A stretch of 64,000 nt of DNA. Source: Viridibacillus arenosi. Its GTDB lineage: Bacteria; Bacillota; Bacilli; Bacillales_A; Planococcaceae. Positions 39,074 to 48,965 of the stretch are shown here, in pieces (position 1 is the first letter of the stretch; every line of letters begins with the position of its first letter). Position numbers and translations under genes: made by a program. The stretch is from NCBI RefSeq assembly GCF_001955655.1, contig NZ_MSPW01000001.1, positions 496,001 through 560,000 of the forward strand. Reading direction: 5' to 3'. A model generated the notes under the pieces. The model made no database searches. It had not been told where the DNA came from and worked only from the letters and a program-made list of their open reading frames with translations.

Positions 39074-40188
39074 TTCCTATCTCCTTGAAAGAACAATTCA
39101 ACTACACTTTCTAAAGAAGCCTCCTCAATATCCTCTGGTACTTCTTGACCAGTCGTATAGTAAGCAAGTCCTTTATTATATTTAACCATTAAATTAATCA
39201 TTGAGCCAATAGAATTTGTTTCATCAAGCTTAGTAAATATTAGTTTAGTAATAGGAAATGCCAAAAATTGTTGAATTATCGTTTCCATGTCTCGCTCTTT
39301 TGATGTCATTGATAGGACTAAAAAGCTTTCCATGTTTTGTTCGAAATCGATTAATTTTTGTAAATCTTCTACGTACTTCACTTCTTTGTAGTTACGCCCA
39401 GCGGTATCTATAAAGATTAAATCTAGATGATCAAATTTTTCTAGCGCATGTTCATAGTCTTGTTTGTTGTAAACAATCTCTACAGGTGCTTGTAATAAAT
39501 TCGCATACGTTTTCAATTGTTCAATCGCAGCAATTCTATACGTATCAGTCGTAATGAAACCTATTTTTTGTTTCTTCTCAAGTACGGCTCTAGCAGCCAT
39601 TTTGGCAATTGTTGTCGTTTTACCAACTCCAGTTGGTCCTAAAACGTTTATATATTTTTTCTCATAAGAAATGCCACCGAAAGGAAGTTGTTCAATACTA
39701 GCTATTAGAGATTCTTTTGCAAGTTTGAAAAGCTCCTCTTGCAATAAATCTCCTTTACTATTTTTTATAATTGCAAAAAGCTCATCACCAATACATGTGA
39801 CAAGCTCTTGATTTAGCTCCTGTTTCTCTAGTTGTTCAATCAGAGGTAAGAGTTCATCTGGATACTTGGCCCCTACAGAGTGTCGTTGCATTGATTGCAT
39901 AAGTAATTTTAGATCAGCTATTTCTTTTTTGATTTCTTCAGAATTTTGATCTGAATGAATACTTTTTTCAATCAAAGGCTGAACTGGAGCTAGAAGAGGC
40001 GCAGACTCTCTTACTTCTGCGCGATCTAGCCCTGCTACCACTTCAATACTTTTCTTTTTGAATAATCCTAAAAAACCCTTTGAATAAACTACTTTTGAAT
40101 TGACAATGACTGCATCATCACCAAAATCAGCACGAACTTTTTTCATTGCGGCTGGCATTGACGGTGCTACATACTTTTTCATTTTCAT
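39070..40188 (-). CDS. flhF: Flagellar SRP-type GTPase FlhF
   Basis: 372-aa SIMIBI GTPase related to Ffh and FtsY. N-terminal B domain, then G1 [16 protein letters not shown] (about 183-198), DTAGRNYKEV, TKLDET. It recruits early flagellar parts to the membrane and pairs with FlhG. Start overlaps the flhA stop. Confidence 0.95.
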   Translation of the reverse strand: MKMKKYVAPSMPAAMKKVRADFGDDAVIVNSKVVYSKGFLGLFKKKSIEVVAGLDRAEVRESAPLLAPVQPLIEKSIHSDQNSEEIKKEIADLKLLMQSMQRHSVGAKYPDELLPLIEQLEKQELNQELVTCIGDELFAIIKNSKGDLLQEELFKLAKESLIASIEQLPFGGISYEKKYINVLGPTGVGKTTTIAKMAARAVLEKKQKIGFITTDTYRIAAIEQLKTYANLLQAPVEIVYNKQDYEHALEKFDHLDLIFIDTAGRNYKEVKYVEDLQKLIDFEQNMESFLVLSMTSKERDMETIIQQFLAFPITKLIFTKLDETNSIGSMINLMVKYNKGLAYYTTGQEVPEDIEEASLESVVELFFQGDRK

Positions 40189-42218
40189 TCAACATTCACC
40201 ACCCCAACACTTTGGATCTCAATTGATGCTTCCAGTTCATTATACGAAAGAATTGGAATTTGAGGGAAATATCTCTCTGTCAATTGTCGTAGGTACATTC
40301 GAACAGCTGGTGAGCATAAGATCACCGGAGATTGTTCAAAGAATGCAATACGTTCTATTTCTCTTGCAATAGATTCTAATATCGCTTGAGAATCTTGTGG
40401 ATCCATCGCTAAATAGTTTCCGTGATCCGTTTGTTGAATACTATCTGCAATCATTTTTTCCACTTTAGCAGCTACAGTTAATACTTTTAATTCTGGCTGA
40501 CTGCCTGCATGCTGAGCAGTAATTTGACGAGCAAGTGCTTGGCGGACATACTCAGTAAGAACATCTACATCTGATGTTAGCTTTGCATAATCTGCTAATG
40601 TCTCGAAAATAATTGGTAAATTGCGAACTGAAACATTTTCTTCCAATAATTTTGCCAATACTTTTTGAATTTCACCAATTGATAATGGCGTTGGTGTTAA
40701 CTCTTCAACTAAAATTGGTGCTGATTCTCTTAAATGATCGATTAATTGTTTTGTTTCTTGGCGACCAAGTAAGTCTGAAGCGTTTGCACGAATAATTTCA
40801 GTCAAATGAGTAGAAACAACACTAGGCGGATCTACTACTGTATACCCAAGCATTTCGGCTTCCTCTTTCACTTGCTCAGTAATCCATTTTGCAGGTAAAC
40901 CAAATGAGGGCTCTACTGTATCGATTCCTTCAATGGAGTCATCATCTCCAGGACTCATTGCTAAGTAGTGATCTAATAATAGTTCACCTTGCGCAAGTTC
41001 GTTCCCTTTTATTTTGATACGATATTCATTCGGTTGTAATTGAATATTATCGCGAATACGAACAACCGGAATGACAATCCCTAACTCAAGCGCAAGTTGT
41101 CGTCGAATCATTACAACACGATCTAATAAATCCCCACCCTGGGCTGCATCTACTAATGGTATTAATCCATATCCGAATTCAAATTCAATTGGATCAACAT
41201 TCAATAAATTAATGACATTTTCTGGACTTTTCAGATTATCAGAAGCCACTTCTTCTTCAATTTCTTGTAACTCTTCAATTTCTTCTTGTTTTTGATGACT
41301 TATACGATAGGCGACGAATGCAAGTAGCCCAGCCAATGGCACTGTATAAATTAATTCAATTGGAGTTACAATCCCTAACAGAAAGATTGTACCTGCTGCA
41401 ATATACAACAACTTCGGATTAGCAAGTAATTGCCCCGTAATATCTGTACTTAAATTACCGTCAGAAGCTGCGCGGGTTACTACAATACCAGTTGCTGTAG
41501 AAATTAATAATGCTGGAATTTGTGATACTAAACCGTCACCTACTGTTAAAGTAGAGAACAAATGCACTGCTTCAGAAAACTCTAAATCCATTTGCACAAC
41601 GCCGATAATCATTCCTACAAGCAGGTTAATGATGACGATAATAATACCTGCAATGGCGTCCCCTTTTACAAATTTTGTGGCACCGTCCATAGCTCCGTAG
41701 AAATCGGCCTCATTACTTACTTTTTCACGTCTTTGACGAGCATCTGTTTCAGAAATTAATCCTGCATTTAAATCTGCATCAATCGCCATTTGCTTACCTG
41801 GCATCGCATCCAATGTAAAACGGGCTGCAACTTCAGAAACACGCTCAGACCCTTTCGTAATAACGATAAACTGAATGATTATCAAAATTACGAACACGAC
41901 TAAACCGACAAGAATATTGCCACCTACAACAAAGGTACCAAATGTTTCAACTACGTTCCCAGCTTCACCACCACTTAAAATTGCTCGGGTTGTTGAAACA
42001 TTTAATCCTAAGCGAAACAATGTAAGTAATAAAAGTAATGATGGGAAAATTGAAAATTGAAGTGCCTCTTGCATGTTCATAGCTGTTAATAAAACTAATA
42101 ACGCTAGCGATATATTAATAATAATGAGAAAGCTTAACATCCACGGAGGTAGAGGGATAATGAGCATCGCTACAATTAAAATAACTGCCGATAATACCCC
42201 TATGTCGCGAATTTTCAT
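40185..42218 (-). CDS. flhA: Flagellar export gate protein FlhA
   Basis: 677-aa core of the type III export apparatus. About eight N-terminal membrane helices (1-310), the FHIPEP-type loop (MPGKQMAIDADLNAGLI near 153-169), and a cytoplasmic domain binding substrate-chaperone complexes (ASDLLGRQETKQLIDHLRE). It lies between flhB and flhF. Confidence 0.97.
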   Translation of the reverse strand: MKIRDIGVLSAVILIVAMLIIPLPPWMLSFLIIINISLALLVLLTAMNMQEALQFSIFPSLLLLLTLFRLGLNVSTTRAILSGGEAGNVVETFGTFVVGGNILVGLVVFVILIIIQFIVITKGSERVSEVAARFTLDAMPGKQMAIDADLNAGLISETDARQRREKVSNEADFYGAMDGATKFVKGDAIAGIIIVIINLLVGMIIGVVQMDLEFSEAVHLFSTLTVGDGLVSQIPALLISTATGIVVTRAASDGNLSTDITGQLLANPKLLYIAAGTIFLLGIVTPIELIYTVPLAGLLAFVAYRISHQKQEEIEELQEIEEEVASDNLKSPENVINLLNVDPIEFEFGYGLIPLVDAAQGGDLLDRVVMIRRQLALELGIVIPVVRIRDNIQLQPNEYRIKIKGNELAQGELLLDHYLAMSPGDDDSIEGIDTVEPSFGLPAKWITEQVKEEAEMLGYTVVDPPSVVSTHLTEIIRANASDLLGRQETKQLIDHLRESAPILVEELTPTPLSIGEIQKVLAKLLEENVSVRNLPIIFETLADYAKLTSDVDVLTEYVRQALARQITAQHAGSQPELKVLTVAAKVEKMIADSIQQTDHGNYLAMDPQDSQAILESIAREIERIAFFEQSPVILCSPAVRMYLRQLTERYFPQIPILSYNELEASIEIQSVGVVNVE

Positions 42219-42241
42219 ACTTGTCCCTCCTGCTTAAAACT

Positions 42242-43327
42242 TTAAATTTTGCGTTTAATACGGTATACATAAGCTAAAACTTCCGCAACCGCTTTGAAAA
42301 ACTCGTCTGGGATGCGGCCCCCAACTTCCACTTGATCGTACATTGCTCTAGCCAATGGTCTATTTTCCACCATCTCAACATCATTTTCTTTGGCAATCAA
42401 TTTAATCTTTTGTGCGATAAAGTCGGTCCCTTTAGCTACAACTTTTGGCGCATCCATACTTTCATCATCATACTGCAGCGCGATTGCATAATGGGTTGGG
42501 TTGGTTATAACCACGTCCGCTTTAGGTACTTCCGACATCATACGACGCATGGCCATTTCACGTTGACGTTGTTTAATTTTTGATTTTATGAGAGGGTCAC
42601 CCTCGGTATTTTTATATTCATCTTTAATATCCTGCTTGGACATTTTTAAGTTTTTTTCATAATCAAACTTCTGGTAGAAATAATCCAAGATTGCCACACA
42701 AAATAATGTAAGTGAAGCTGCAATCCCCATTATTACTGTTAATTTTCCAACAGTTATTAAAGTGACCCACGGAGATTTAAAAGACAAACTTAGTACATCA
42801 TCTATATTCATGAGAAGAATAACTGTTGTAACTGATCCGATAAAGGTTATTTTTAAAACTGATTTTAATAACTCAATAATAGCCCTCATTGAGAACATCC
42901 GTTTTAAGCCTTTAATTGGATCAATCTTCTTTAAATCAAATTTTAATGACTCTGTTGTAAAAAGTAATCCAAATTGAAAGAAGTTTCCCGCGAGACTAGC
43001 AATTACCGCAATCACCATAATAGGTAACAAGACAAATGCCATCTCAATCATGACTTCTTTATAGACTTCCATAACTGAGCTAATCGAAATGGATTCAACT
43101 AACAAGTATCGACTAAATGTTTGTTTAAAAAATGCCATGACGCTATCTCGCATAGAGGCGGCGCCAAATAATAAAAATAAAAAAACAGATAGGAGGACAA
43201 TTGCACTTGTGACATCCTGACTTTTTAATACTTGACCTTTTTTTCGGGCATCTAATCGTTTCTTTGGCGTTGCTTTTTCAGTTTTTTCTCCCGCAAAAAA
43301 TTGTAAGTCAAGACGAATATATTGCAT
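42242..43327 (-). CDS. flhB: Flagellar export switch protein FlhB
   Basis: 361-aa membrane protein that switches export from rod-hook to filament substrates. N-terminal LDLQFFAGEKTEKATPKKR, four membrane helices, and the autocleavage site NPTH in VVITNPTHYAIAL. Start set at ATG 43327 (MQYIRLDLQFF) 8 nt after AGGTGG; an in-frame GTG at 43339 lies inside the fliR stop region. One base separates it from fliR. Confidence 0.95.
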   Translation of the reverse strand: MQYIRLDLQFFAGEKTEKATPKKRLDARKKGQVLKSQDVTSAIVLLSVFLFLLFGAASMRDSVMAFFKQTFSRYLLVESISISSVMEVYKEVMIEMAFVLLPIMVIAVIASLAGNFFQFGLLFTTESLKFDLKKIDPIKGLKRMFSMRAIIELLKSVLKITFIGSVTTVILLMNIDDVLSLSFKSPWVTLITVGKLTVIMGIAASLTLFCVAILDYFYQKFDYEKNLKMSKQDIKDEYKNTEGDPLIKSKIKQRQREMAMRRMMSEVPKADVVITNPTHYAIALQYDDESMDAPKVVAKGTDFIAQKIKLIAKENDVEMVENRPLARAMYDQVEVGGRIPDEFFKAVAEVLAYVYRIKRKI

Positions 43328-43328
43328 C

Positions 43329-44105
43329 TTATCCACCACCTATTAGAACCATAAAATCACGCATACTAACAATCATAATATTAAATAACTTTTGAATAAC
43401 TGCTACCATTACCCCCATCATTGCTACAAGAACTAGAAAACTCACACCAATTTTAATTGGGAAACCAACCACAAAAATGTTCAACTGTGGAACTGTTCTA
43501 GCTGTTATCCCTAAAGCAATATCAACTAAGAATAACGTAGCAACAATTGGGATAGCCATTTGAAAGGCAATACCAAACACTGTAGCAAACATTTTAATAA
43601 TAAATTCAGTGGAATTTTCCGATCCAAAGGATGGCCACATTTCACCAATTGGCAAGTATTCATAACTATAATAAATACCATCTAGTAGTAAATGATGCCC
43701 ATTGATACCTAGCAATACTAACAATGCCAATGTATTAAAGAATTGTCCTAAGAGAGGACTTTGTGCCCCTGTCTGTGGATCTATAATATTCGCAATAGCA
43801 AAACCCATTTGGAAGTCTATAAAACTTCCTGCTATTTGGATAGCTGACATAATCATATAAGCAATTAAGCCGATAATTAAACCAACCATGGCTTCTTTCA
43901 TAACTAATAATATGTATTCCCCGTTTACTTCCATAGGAGTAACGTCAATTGTGTAGTACATCATCCATGCAATTACTGCCGCTAATGTAAGTCGCATTTT
44001 CGACGGGATTGTTTTATAAGAAAACAAGGGTACCGTTATAAAAAATGCCGAGATTCGCACAAGAATGAGAAGGAACACAGTTACTTTAGGTACTAGTTCT
44101 TCCAT
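43329..44105 (-). CDS. fliR: Flagellar export protein FliR
   Basis: 258-aa integral membrane component of the export gate (FliPQR complex). About six hydrophobic segments with RISAFFITVPLFSYKTIPSKMR near the start and QFFNTLALLVLLGINGHHLLL in the middle, as in the family. Confidence 0.95.
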   Translation of the reverse strand: MEELVPKVTVFLLILVRISAFFITVPLFSYKTIPSKMRLTLAAVIAWMMYYTIDVTPMEVNGEYILLVMKEAMVGLIIGLIAYMIMSAIQIAGSFIDFQMGFAIANIIDPQTGAQSPLLGQFFNTLALLVLLGINGHHLLLDGIYYSYEYLPIGEMWPSFGSENSTEFIIKMFATVFGIAFQMAIPIVATLFLVDIALGITARTVPQLNIFVVGFPIKIGVSFLVLVAMMGVMVAVIQKLFNIMIVSMRDFMVLIGGG

Positions 44106-44109
44106 TCGA

Positions 44110-44379
44110 TCACCCTACATATCGCAGTAAATTTTCAAAAATATCTGTTGCATACGAAGTCACTTGCGTAAGCATCCAAGGTCCAAAAAACACAATACCG
44201 ACTAAAACAGCGATAATTTTTGGCACAAAGGCAAGCGTTTGCTCTTGAATTTGTGTCGTTGCTTGGAAAATACTGACCGCCAAACCAGTAATTAAAGCGA
44301 TTAGTAATAAAGGCCCTGAAGTAAGTAGGACAACCATGATCGCACGTTCTGCAACTGAAATGACCATTTCACCTGTCAT
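44110..44379 (-). CDS. fliQ: Flagellar export protein FliQ
   Basis: 89-aa protein with two membrane helices and the family motif TQIQEQTLAFVPKI. It belongs to the FliPQR gate and is flanked by fliP and fliR. Confidence 0.96.
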   Translation of the reverse strand: MTGEMVISVAERAIMVVLLTSGPLLLIALITGLAVSIFQATTQIQEQTLAFVPKIIAVLVGIVFFGPWMLTQVTSYATDIFENLLRYVG

Positions 44380-44392
44380 ATTGATTCATCCC

Positions 44393-45058
44393 CTAAAAGC
44401 TTTGCAGCAATGATTTCATTACAAGATACCAGCCATCTACAAGTACAAATAATAGGATTTTAAATGGTAGTGAAATCATAACTGGCGGTAACATCATCAT
44501 CCCCATAGACATTAATACACTTGCGACAATCATATCGATTACAAGGAATGGTATGAAAATCATGAAACCAATTTGAAAAGCAGTTTTAATCTCACTTAAC
44601 GCAAAAGCAGGTACTAAAGTAGTTAATGAAATATCCTGAATCGTTTCAGGACGTTCTGCACCAGAATATTTTAAAAATAAATCTAAATCCTTCTGTCTTG
44701 TATGCTGACTCATAAAGTCTTTGAATGGCCCACTCGCTTTGTCGTAAGCTTCATCCAGTGTGATTTTCTCATCAAAAAGAGGCTGTAATGCTTCTTTATT
44801 CACTTCTTGGAATGTTGGTGCCATGATAAAGAATGTTAAAAAAAGTGCCAATCCAACTATTACTTGGTTTGGAGGCATTTGTTGTGTAGCTAGAGCTGTA
44901 CGTACGAACGATAGGACTATAACAATCCTCGTAAAGGATGTCATTAGTATTAATATACTTGGTGCTAATGATAGGACCGTTAGCATTAACATCAGTTTTA
45001 CAGAAGTAGAAACATTGGATGGATTACTGTCTGAGAAATAATTAACTAAATCACTCAT
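44393..45058 (-). CDS. fliP: Flagellar export protein FliP
   Basis: 221-aa gate protein with the conserved SFTRIVIVLSFVRTALATQQ start of domain one and PAFALSEIKTAFQIGFMIFIPFLVIDMIVAS. Four membrane segments. The ATG overlaps the fliO stop (ATGA). There is no obvious cleaved signal peptide, as is common in Gram-positive FliP. Confidence 0.96.
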   Translation of the reverse strand: MSDLVNYFSDSNPSNVSTSVKLMLMLTVLSLAPSILILMTSFTRIVIVLSFVRTALATQQMPPNQVIVGLALFLTFFIMAPTFQEVNKEALQPLFDEKITLDEAYDKASGPFKDFMSQHTRQKDLDLFLKYSGAERPETIQDISLTTLVPAFALSEIKTAFQIGFMIFIPFLVIDMIVASVLMSMGMMMLPPVMISLPFKILLFVLVDGWYLVMKSLLQSF

Positions 45059-45735
45059 TCTTTATCGCTCTCCTTTTGCTTCCACTCATTCAAATCTTTA
45101 CTACGATCAGATTTTATTTTTGAGATTTTTTGTTGAAAAAGATCTTTGAATTCTTCATTTGGTTTTTCATCTACTTTCGATGAAGGTCGTACTTTTTCTT
45201 TTAAACTAGTAAAAAGGTCTGCAATATATGGAACTTGATTTGCAAATTCCTGTTTATCGTTATATAAGGTCATTAGACGCTCTTTTTCGACTTCGTTTGA
45301 GATTTCCTTAAGAATATGTACATCTTCACCTACGCCAACTAAATAGAGCGAATCTCCTACTTTTAAGAGCTGCACCGATTTCTGTTGGCCTAAAGATAAT
45401 CCACCTAAATTTTGCATCAATTGATTATGTTGATATTTTTGGTTGCGACTATTTACGAATTTTAACATTCCGTACAATAGGGCTACTACAAAGATAAGAG
45501 CTAGGACCATTTTAATATAATCCCATGGAGACAAGCCGACAGCTGTCGATTGTGTGTTTTTATCGACAGCTGTAGTTGAATCCTCTTTGCATACATCTTT
45601 ATCTTTGTTATAGCAATCATCCACCATACCACCCTTCTCAGCAAAGGCTGGTGTCGGGTTTAGCATAGGATTAATAAATGTAATTGTTAATAATGATGCA
45701 CACAACATCAGTTTCAATAAGGCTTTATAAAACAT
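45055..45735 (-). CDS. fliO: Flagellar biosynthesis protein FliO (FliZ)
   Basis: About 226-aa protein that assists FliP assembly. Likely signal peptide (about 1-33, ending TPAFA), a periplasmic stretch with two cysteines, one membrane helix (about 71-90, IKMVLALIFVVALLYGMLKF) and a charged cytoplasmic tail, the FliO layout. Start set at ATG 45735; an in-frame TTG at 45744 overlaps the cheY stop. Sequence similarity in this family is weak, so position is part of the evidence. Confidence 0.85.
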   Translation of the reverse strand: MFYKALLKLMLCASLLTITFINPMLNPTPAFAEKGGMVDDCYNKDKDVCKEDSTTAVDKNTQSTAVGLSPWDYIKMVLALIFVVALLYGMLKFVNSRNQKYQHNQLMQNLGGLSLGQQKSVQLLKVGDSLYLVGVGEDVHILKEISNEVEKERLMTLYNDKQEFANQVPYIADLFTSLKEKVRPSSKVDEKPNEEFKDLFQQKISKIKSDRSKDLNEWKQKESDKE

Positions 45736-45740
45736 TCTGA

Positions 45741-46103
45741 TCAACCTAACGCTTTTTGGATCGCTTCGATAACACGGTCAGCTTGGAAAGGTTTTACGAT
45801 AAAGTCTTTTGCACCTGCTTGGATTGCATCGATTACCATTGCTTGTTGTCCCATTGCTGAGCACATAATAACAATTGCACTTGGATCTTTTTCTTTAATA
45901 GATTTTAATGCGGCAATTCCATCCATCTCAGGCATAGTAATATCCATTGTTACTAAATCTGGTTTTAATTCGCTGTATTTCTCAATAGCTTGAGCACCAT
46001 CTCCAGCTTCCCCCACAACTTCAAAACCATTTTTTGTTAAAATATCCTTGATCATCATGCGCATGAAAGCTGCGTCATCCACAATTAAAATCCTTTTAGA
46101 CAT
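45741..46103 (-). CDS. cheY: Chemotaxis response regulator CheY
   Basis: 120-aa single receiver domain. Acidic pocket Asp9/Asp10 (ILIVDDAAFMR), phosphorylation site Asp54 (LVTMDITMPEMDG), Ser/Thr switch near CSAMGQQ and Lys in KPFQADRV. In this lineage CheY-P promotes counter-clockwise rotation. Start ATG 46103 after GGAGGAG; an earlier ATG is 15 nt upstream, before that site. Confidence 0.96.
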   Translation of the reverse strand: MSKRILIVDDAAFMRMMIKDILTKNGFEVVGEAGDGAQAIEKYSELKPDLVTMDITMPEMDGIAALKSIKEKDPSAIVIMCSAMGQQAMVIDAIQAGAKDFIVKPFQADRVIEAIQKALG

Positions 46104-46125
46104 GTCTAACTCCTCCAATAACTAT

Positions 46126-47307
46126 CTATCTTAGATTGTTTAAGCGATCCGCTTTACTCAAAATATCTGTAATACGAACACCGAAGTTTTCGTCTATTAC
46201 AACTACTTCTCCTTTAGCAATGAGACGGCTATTTACTAGAATATCAACCGGTTCCCCAGCAAGTTTATCAAGTTCAATAATAGATCCACTTGCTAGTTCT
46301 AATATCTCTTTTACGGAACGCTTCGTACGTCCTAATTCAACAGTAACTTGCAGTGGTATGTCAAGTAGCATATTCAAATTTCTAGCTTCTGCTTGCTTCA
46401 ATGATGCATTTTCAAAGCTAGCAAATTGCGCTTGTTGTACATTTGCTGGCTGTTGTGTATACATTGGTCTTTCAGGCATTGCATACGATTGTTGATATTG
46501 TTGTTCTTGCATTGGAGCAGGTTGGGCTACTGGTACCTGTTGTACAGGAGGTGCTTGAACTGGTGCTGCCTGTGGTGTTGGCGCAGGCGCAACCATAGTT
46601 GAAGCAATTTCTTCAGTATCTTGATTCAGTAATTGGTTAACCAACTTCTTACTAAATCCAAGAGGTAGTAGTTGCATAATATCTGAATCTATTAAAGTAC
46701 CAATTTTCAAGCGGAATGAAACTTTAACAAGTAAATCTTCTTCCGGAATATTATCTCTACCTTCATTTTTTGAAATATTCATCAAATCGATTGATGGTGG
46801 TGAAATGTCCACTTTTTTATTAAAGATCGTAGACATAGATGTTGCAGCAGAACCCATCATTTGATTCATTGCTTCCTGTACAGCACTTAAATGAATCTCA
46901 CCAAGTTCATCTGCAGGGCTAGCACCATCTCCACCTAACATTAAATCAGCTATAATTGCTGCATCCGATTGTTTGATGACTAATAAGTTCATACCCACAA
47001 GGCCCGTCGTATATTCTACTTGAACCGCTACATATGGATGAGGAAACTCTTCCTCCAAATTATCACGATTAATCATACTGATTGTTGGTGTTGTAATATC
47101 AACTTTTTGGCCAAGTAACGATGATAACGCCGTTGCAGAACTACCAAAGGAAATATTACCGATTTCACCTAGTGCATCTTGAGATAATGCATCTAAATAT
47201 TCCTCTACTTTGTATTCAATTTGAGAAGACTTCTTATTTTCTAGTTCTGGAGATTCGCCTCTTAATAGGGCTTCAATTTCTTCTTGTGATAACATTTCAT
47301 CACTCAT
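46126..47307 (-). CDS. fliY: Flagellar switch protein and CheY-P phosphatase FliY
   Basis: 393-aa C-ring component. N-terminal CheY-binding motif MLSQEEIEALLRGE, a CheC-like phosphatase core (ALGEIGNISFGSSATALSSLL and AVQEAMNQMMGSAATSM), a Pro/Gln/Ala-rich linker (about 240-300), and a C-terminal SpoA/FliN domain (LNMLLDIPLQVTVELGRTK). Start ATG 47307 overlaps the fliM stop by 8 nt, with AAAGGAGGAG upstream. Confidence 0.95.
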   Translation of the reverse strand: MSDEMLSQEEIEALLRGESPELENKKSSQIEYKVEEYLDALSQDALGEIGNISFGSSATALSSLLGQKVDITTPTISMINRDNLEEEFPHPYVAVQVEYTTGLVGMNLLVIKQSDAAIIADLMLGGDGASPADELGEIHLSAVQEAMNQMMGSAATSMSTIFNKKVDISPPSIDLMNISKNEGRDNIPEEDLLVKVSFRLKIGTLIDSDIMQLLPLGFSKKLVNQLLNQDTEEIASTMVAPAPTPQAAPVQAPPVQQVPVAQPAPMQEQQYQQSYAMPERPMYTQQPANVQQAQFASFENASLKQAEARNLNMLLDIPLQVTVELGRTKRSVKEILELASGSIIELDKLAGEPVDILVNSRLIAKGEVVVIDENFGVRITDILSKADRLNNLR

Positions 47308-48298
47308 CAACTTCGTCTCCTCCTTTCAAAGACTCTAAAACTTGAACAGCCATTCGTTTTTTCAGTTTCCCTGGTTGAACAGTAAATTTAGGTATATCGC
47401 CAACTTTTAATGTAAGTGGTTGGCTAATTTTCTGATCCAGTTGAATAACATCACCTTGCAACAATAGAAGGAAGTCTTCAATTGTTATTTCAGCATTACC
47501 AAGCTCTGCTATTACTGGTAAATTAGATTGTTTCACACTATTTTCAAGAATTGCTGTTTGTTCTGGTGAAACTTCTTTTTTGTTAGATTGCATCCAGTAA
47601 CGAACCGATAGATTCGGTACAATCGGCTCTAATACGACATGAGGGATACAAATATTAATCATGCCACTTGTTTCTCCAATGATTGAGTTGAATGAAATAA
47701 CAACAACCGTTTCATTTGGAGAAATCATTTGTAAGAACTGTGGATTCACTTCAAGCTCAGATAAAGCTGGATCAATATCGGCTATGTTTGCCCATGCTTC
47801 ACGCAAGTTATCGAACGAACGTTCAAATAAATTTGTCATAATTTTTGTTTCAATTTCAGTTAAGTTATCGACGTTACTATGACTTGCTCCAGTTCCACCC
47901 ATTAAACGATCTAGCATTGAATACGCAATATTAGGATTAATCTCCATTAGGATATTGCCATCTAAAGGTGGTACTTCGAAAACATTTATGAGTGTCATAT
48001 TCGGAATTGAACGAATAAACTCTTCAAATGGAATCTGATCCACAGATGCTACAGTTATTTGCACGTACGTCCTAAGCTGAGCTGAGAAAAACGTCGTTAA
48101 AAGACGTGCAAAGTTTTCATGTATTCGGGTCAAACTTCGGATTTGATCTTTTGAAAAACGTAGAGCTCGTTTAAAGTCATAAACTTTAACTTTTCTAGCC
48201 TCTTCATCTTTCTTAATATCATCAGCCGTCATCTCACCCGTTGATAACGCTGATAAAAGCGCATCAATTTCGGACTGGGATAACACATCTCCTGCCAT
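47300..48298 (-). CDS. fliM: Flagellar motor switch protein FliM
   Basis: 332-aa C-ring protein. N-terminal CheY-P-binding motif VLSQSEIDALLSAL, middle CheC-like domain (GGTG-containing loop binding FliG, LMGGTGASHSN), and C-terminal SpoA domain (LAELGNAEITIEDFLLL). Confidence 0.97.
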   Translation of the reverse strand: MAGDVLSQSEIDALLSALSTGEMTADDIKKDEEARKVKVYDFKRALRFSKDQIRSLTRIHENFARLLTTFFSAQLRTYVQITVASVDQIPFEEFIRSIPNMTLINVFEVPPLDGNILMEINPNIAYSMLDRLMGGTGASHSNVDNLTEIETKIMTNLFERSFDNLREAWANIADIDPALSELEVNPQFLQMISPNETVVVISFNSIIGETSGMINICIPHVVLEPIVPNLSVRYWMQSNKKEVSPEQTAILENSVKQSNLPVIAELGNAEITIEDFLLLLQGDVIQLDQKISQPLTLKVGDIPKFTVQPGKLKKRMAVQVLESLKGGDEVDE

Positions 48299-48328
48299 TT
48301 TCCCACCTCCATTTCAAAATAATTGACC

Positions 48329-48754
48329 TTACTGAATGATGTAGGAAGTAATGTAAACTTCTTGTACCTTACCGTCTTGCATCAGTTCATTAAATCTTGT
48401 TTTTAACGTTGTTTCGAGCATTTTCTTTCCTTTTTTTCCTTCTAAATCACCTTTTGTCATCTCTGACATTTCTTCAATTACAATACTCTTCACTTGGAAA
48501 TCACGTTTACCGATTTCTTCAGCAGCTTTTTTGCTATCAGTTTGGATTTTTAGTGAAATTTTAACAAAATTTGTTCCGGCAAGGTTTGTTGTCAATTCAG
48601 GAACATCTACAGAAGCTTCGATGATATCATCGATACTTGGTTCTTTGGCACTTCCTTTGTTCAACTGATTGACAGTTACCAATGCAATAACACCAAGCAG
48701 TGTAATTGAAACTAAGATAATCAACATAATGGTTAAAAGTTTGTTATTCTTCAT
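48329..48754 (-). CDS. fliL: Flagellar basal body-associated protein FliL
   Basis: 141-aa single-pass membrane protein that supports stator function. Membrane helix at about 6-28 (LLTIMLIILVSITLLGVIALV) and an extracytoplasmic FliL domain with DLEGKKGKKMLETTLKTRFN. Start set at ATG 48754 with AGAGGTG upstream; an in-frame GTG at 48763 is part of that site. It overlaps swrD by 11 nt. Confidence 0.92.
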   Translation of the reverse strand: MKNNKLLTIMLIILVSITLLGVIALVTVNQLNKGSAKEPSIDDIIEASVDVPELTTNLAGTNFVKISLKIQTDSKKAAEEIGKRDFQVKSIVIEEMSEMTKGDLEGKKGKKMLETTLKTRFNELMQDGKVQEVYITSYIIQ

Positions 48755-48965
48755 CTTCTTCACCTCTTAAGTGCGGGTTTGATAGGAGCTGAACACTGTT
48801 GTAGAAAGCAATCATACGATTACTCACTTCTTTCTCAGTTTCTAATACAACATATTTTCGTCCGGTCGTTAACGTAATCGTCGTATCAGGAAACTCCTCG
48901 ACCGATTCTATGTATAAAGCATTTAATGAGAATGGTTTACCATTTAATTTAGTTACTGTAATCAT
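48744..48965 (-). CDS. swrD: Swarming motility protein SwrD (FlbD/YlzI family)
   Basis: 73-aa protein MITVTKLNGKPFSLNALYIESVEEF-like at its start, with PDTTITLTTGRKYVVLET, the FlbD family pattern. In B. subtilis SwrD raises flagellar torque for swarming. I chose ATG 48965 by family length; it has no Shine-Dalgarno in the usual window, but AAGGAGG lies upstream beyond a perfect stem-loop (see the separate feature). An in-frame GTG at 48986 lies in the hairpin loop and would add seven residues. Confidence 0.88.
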   Translation of the reverse strand: MITVTKLNGKPFSLNALYIESVEEFPDTTITLTTGRKYVVLETEKEVSNRMIAFYNSVQLLSNPHLRGEEDEE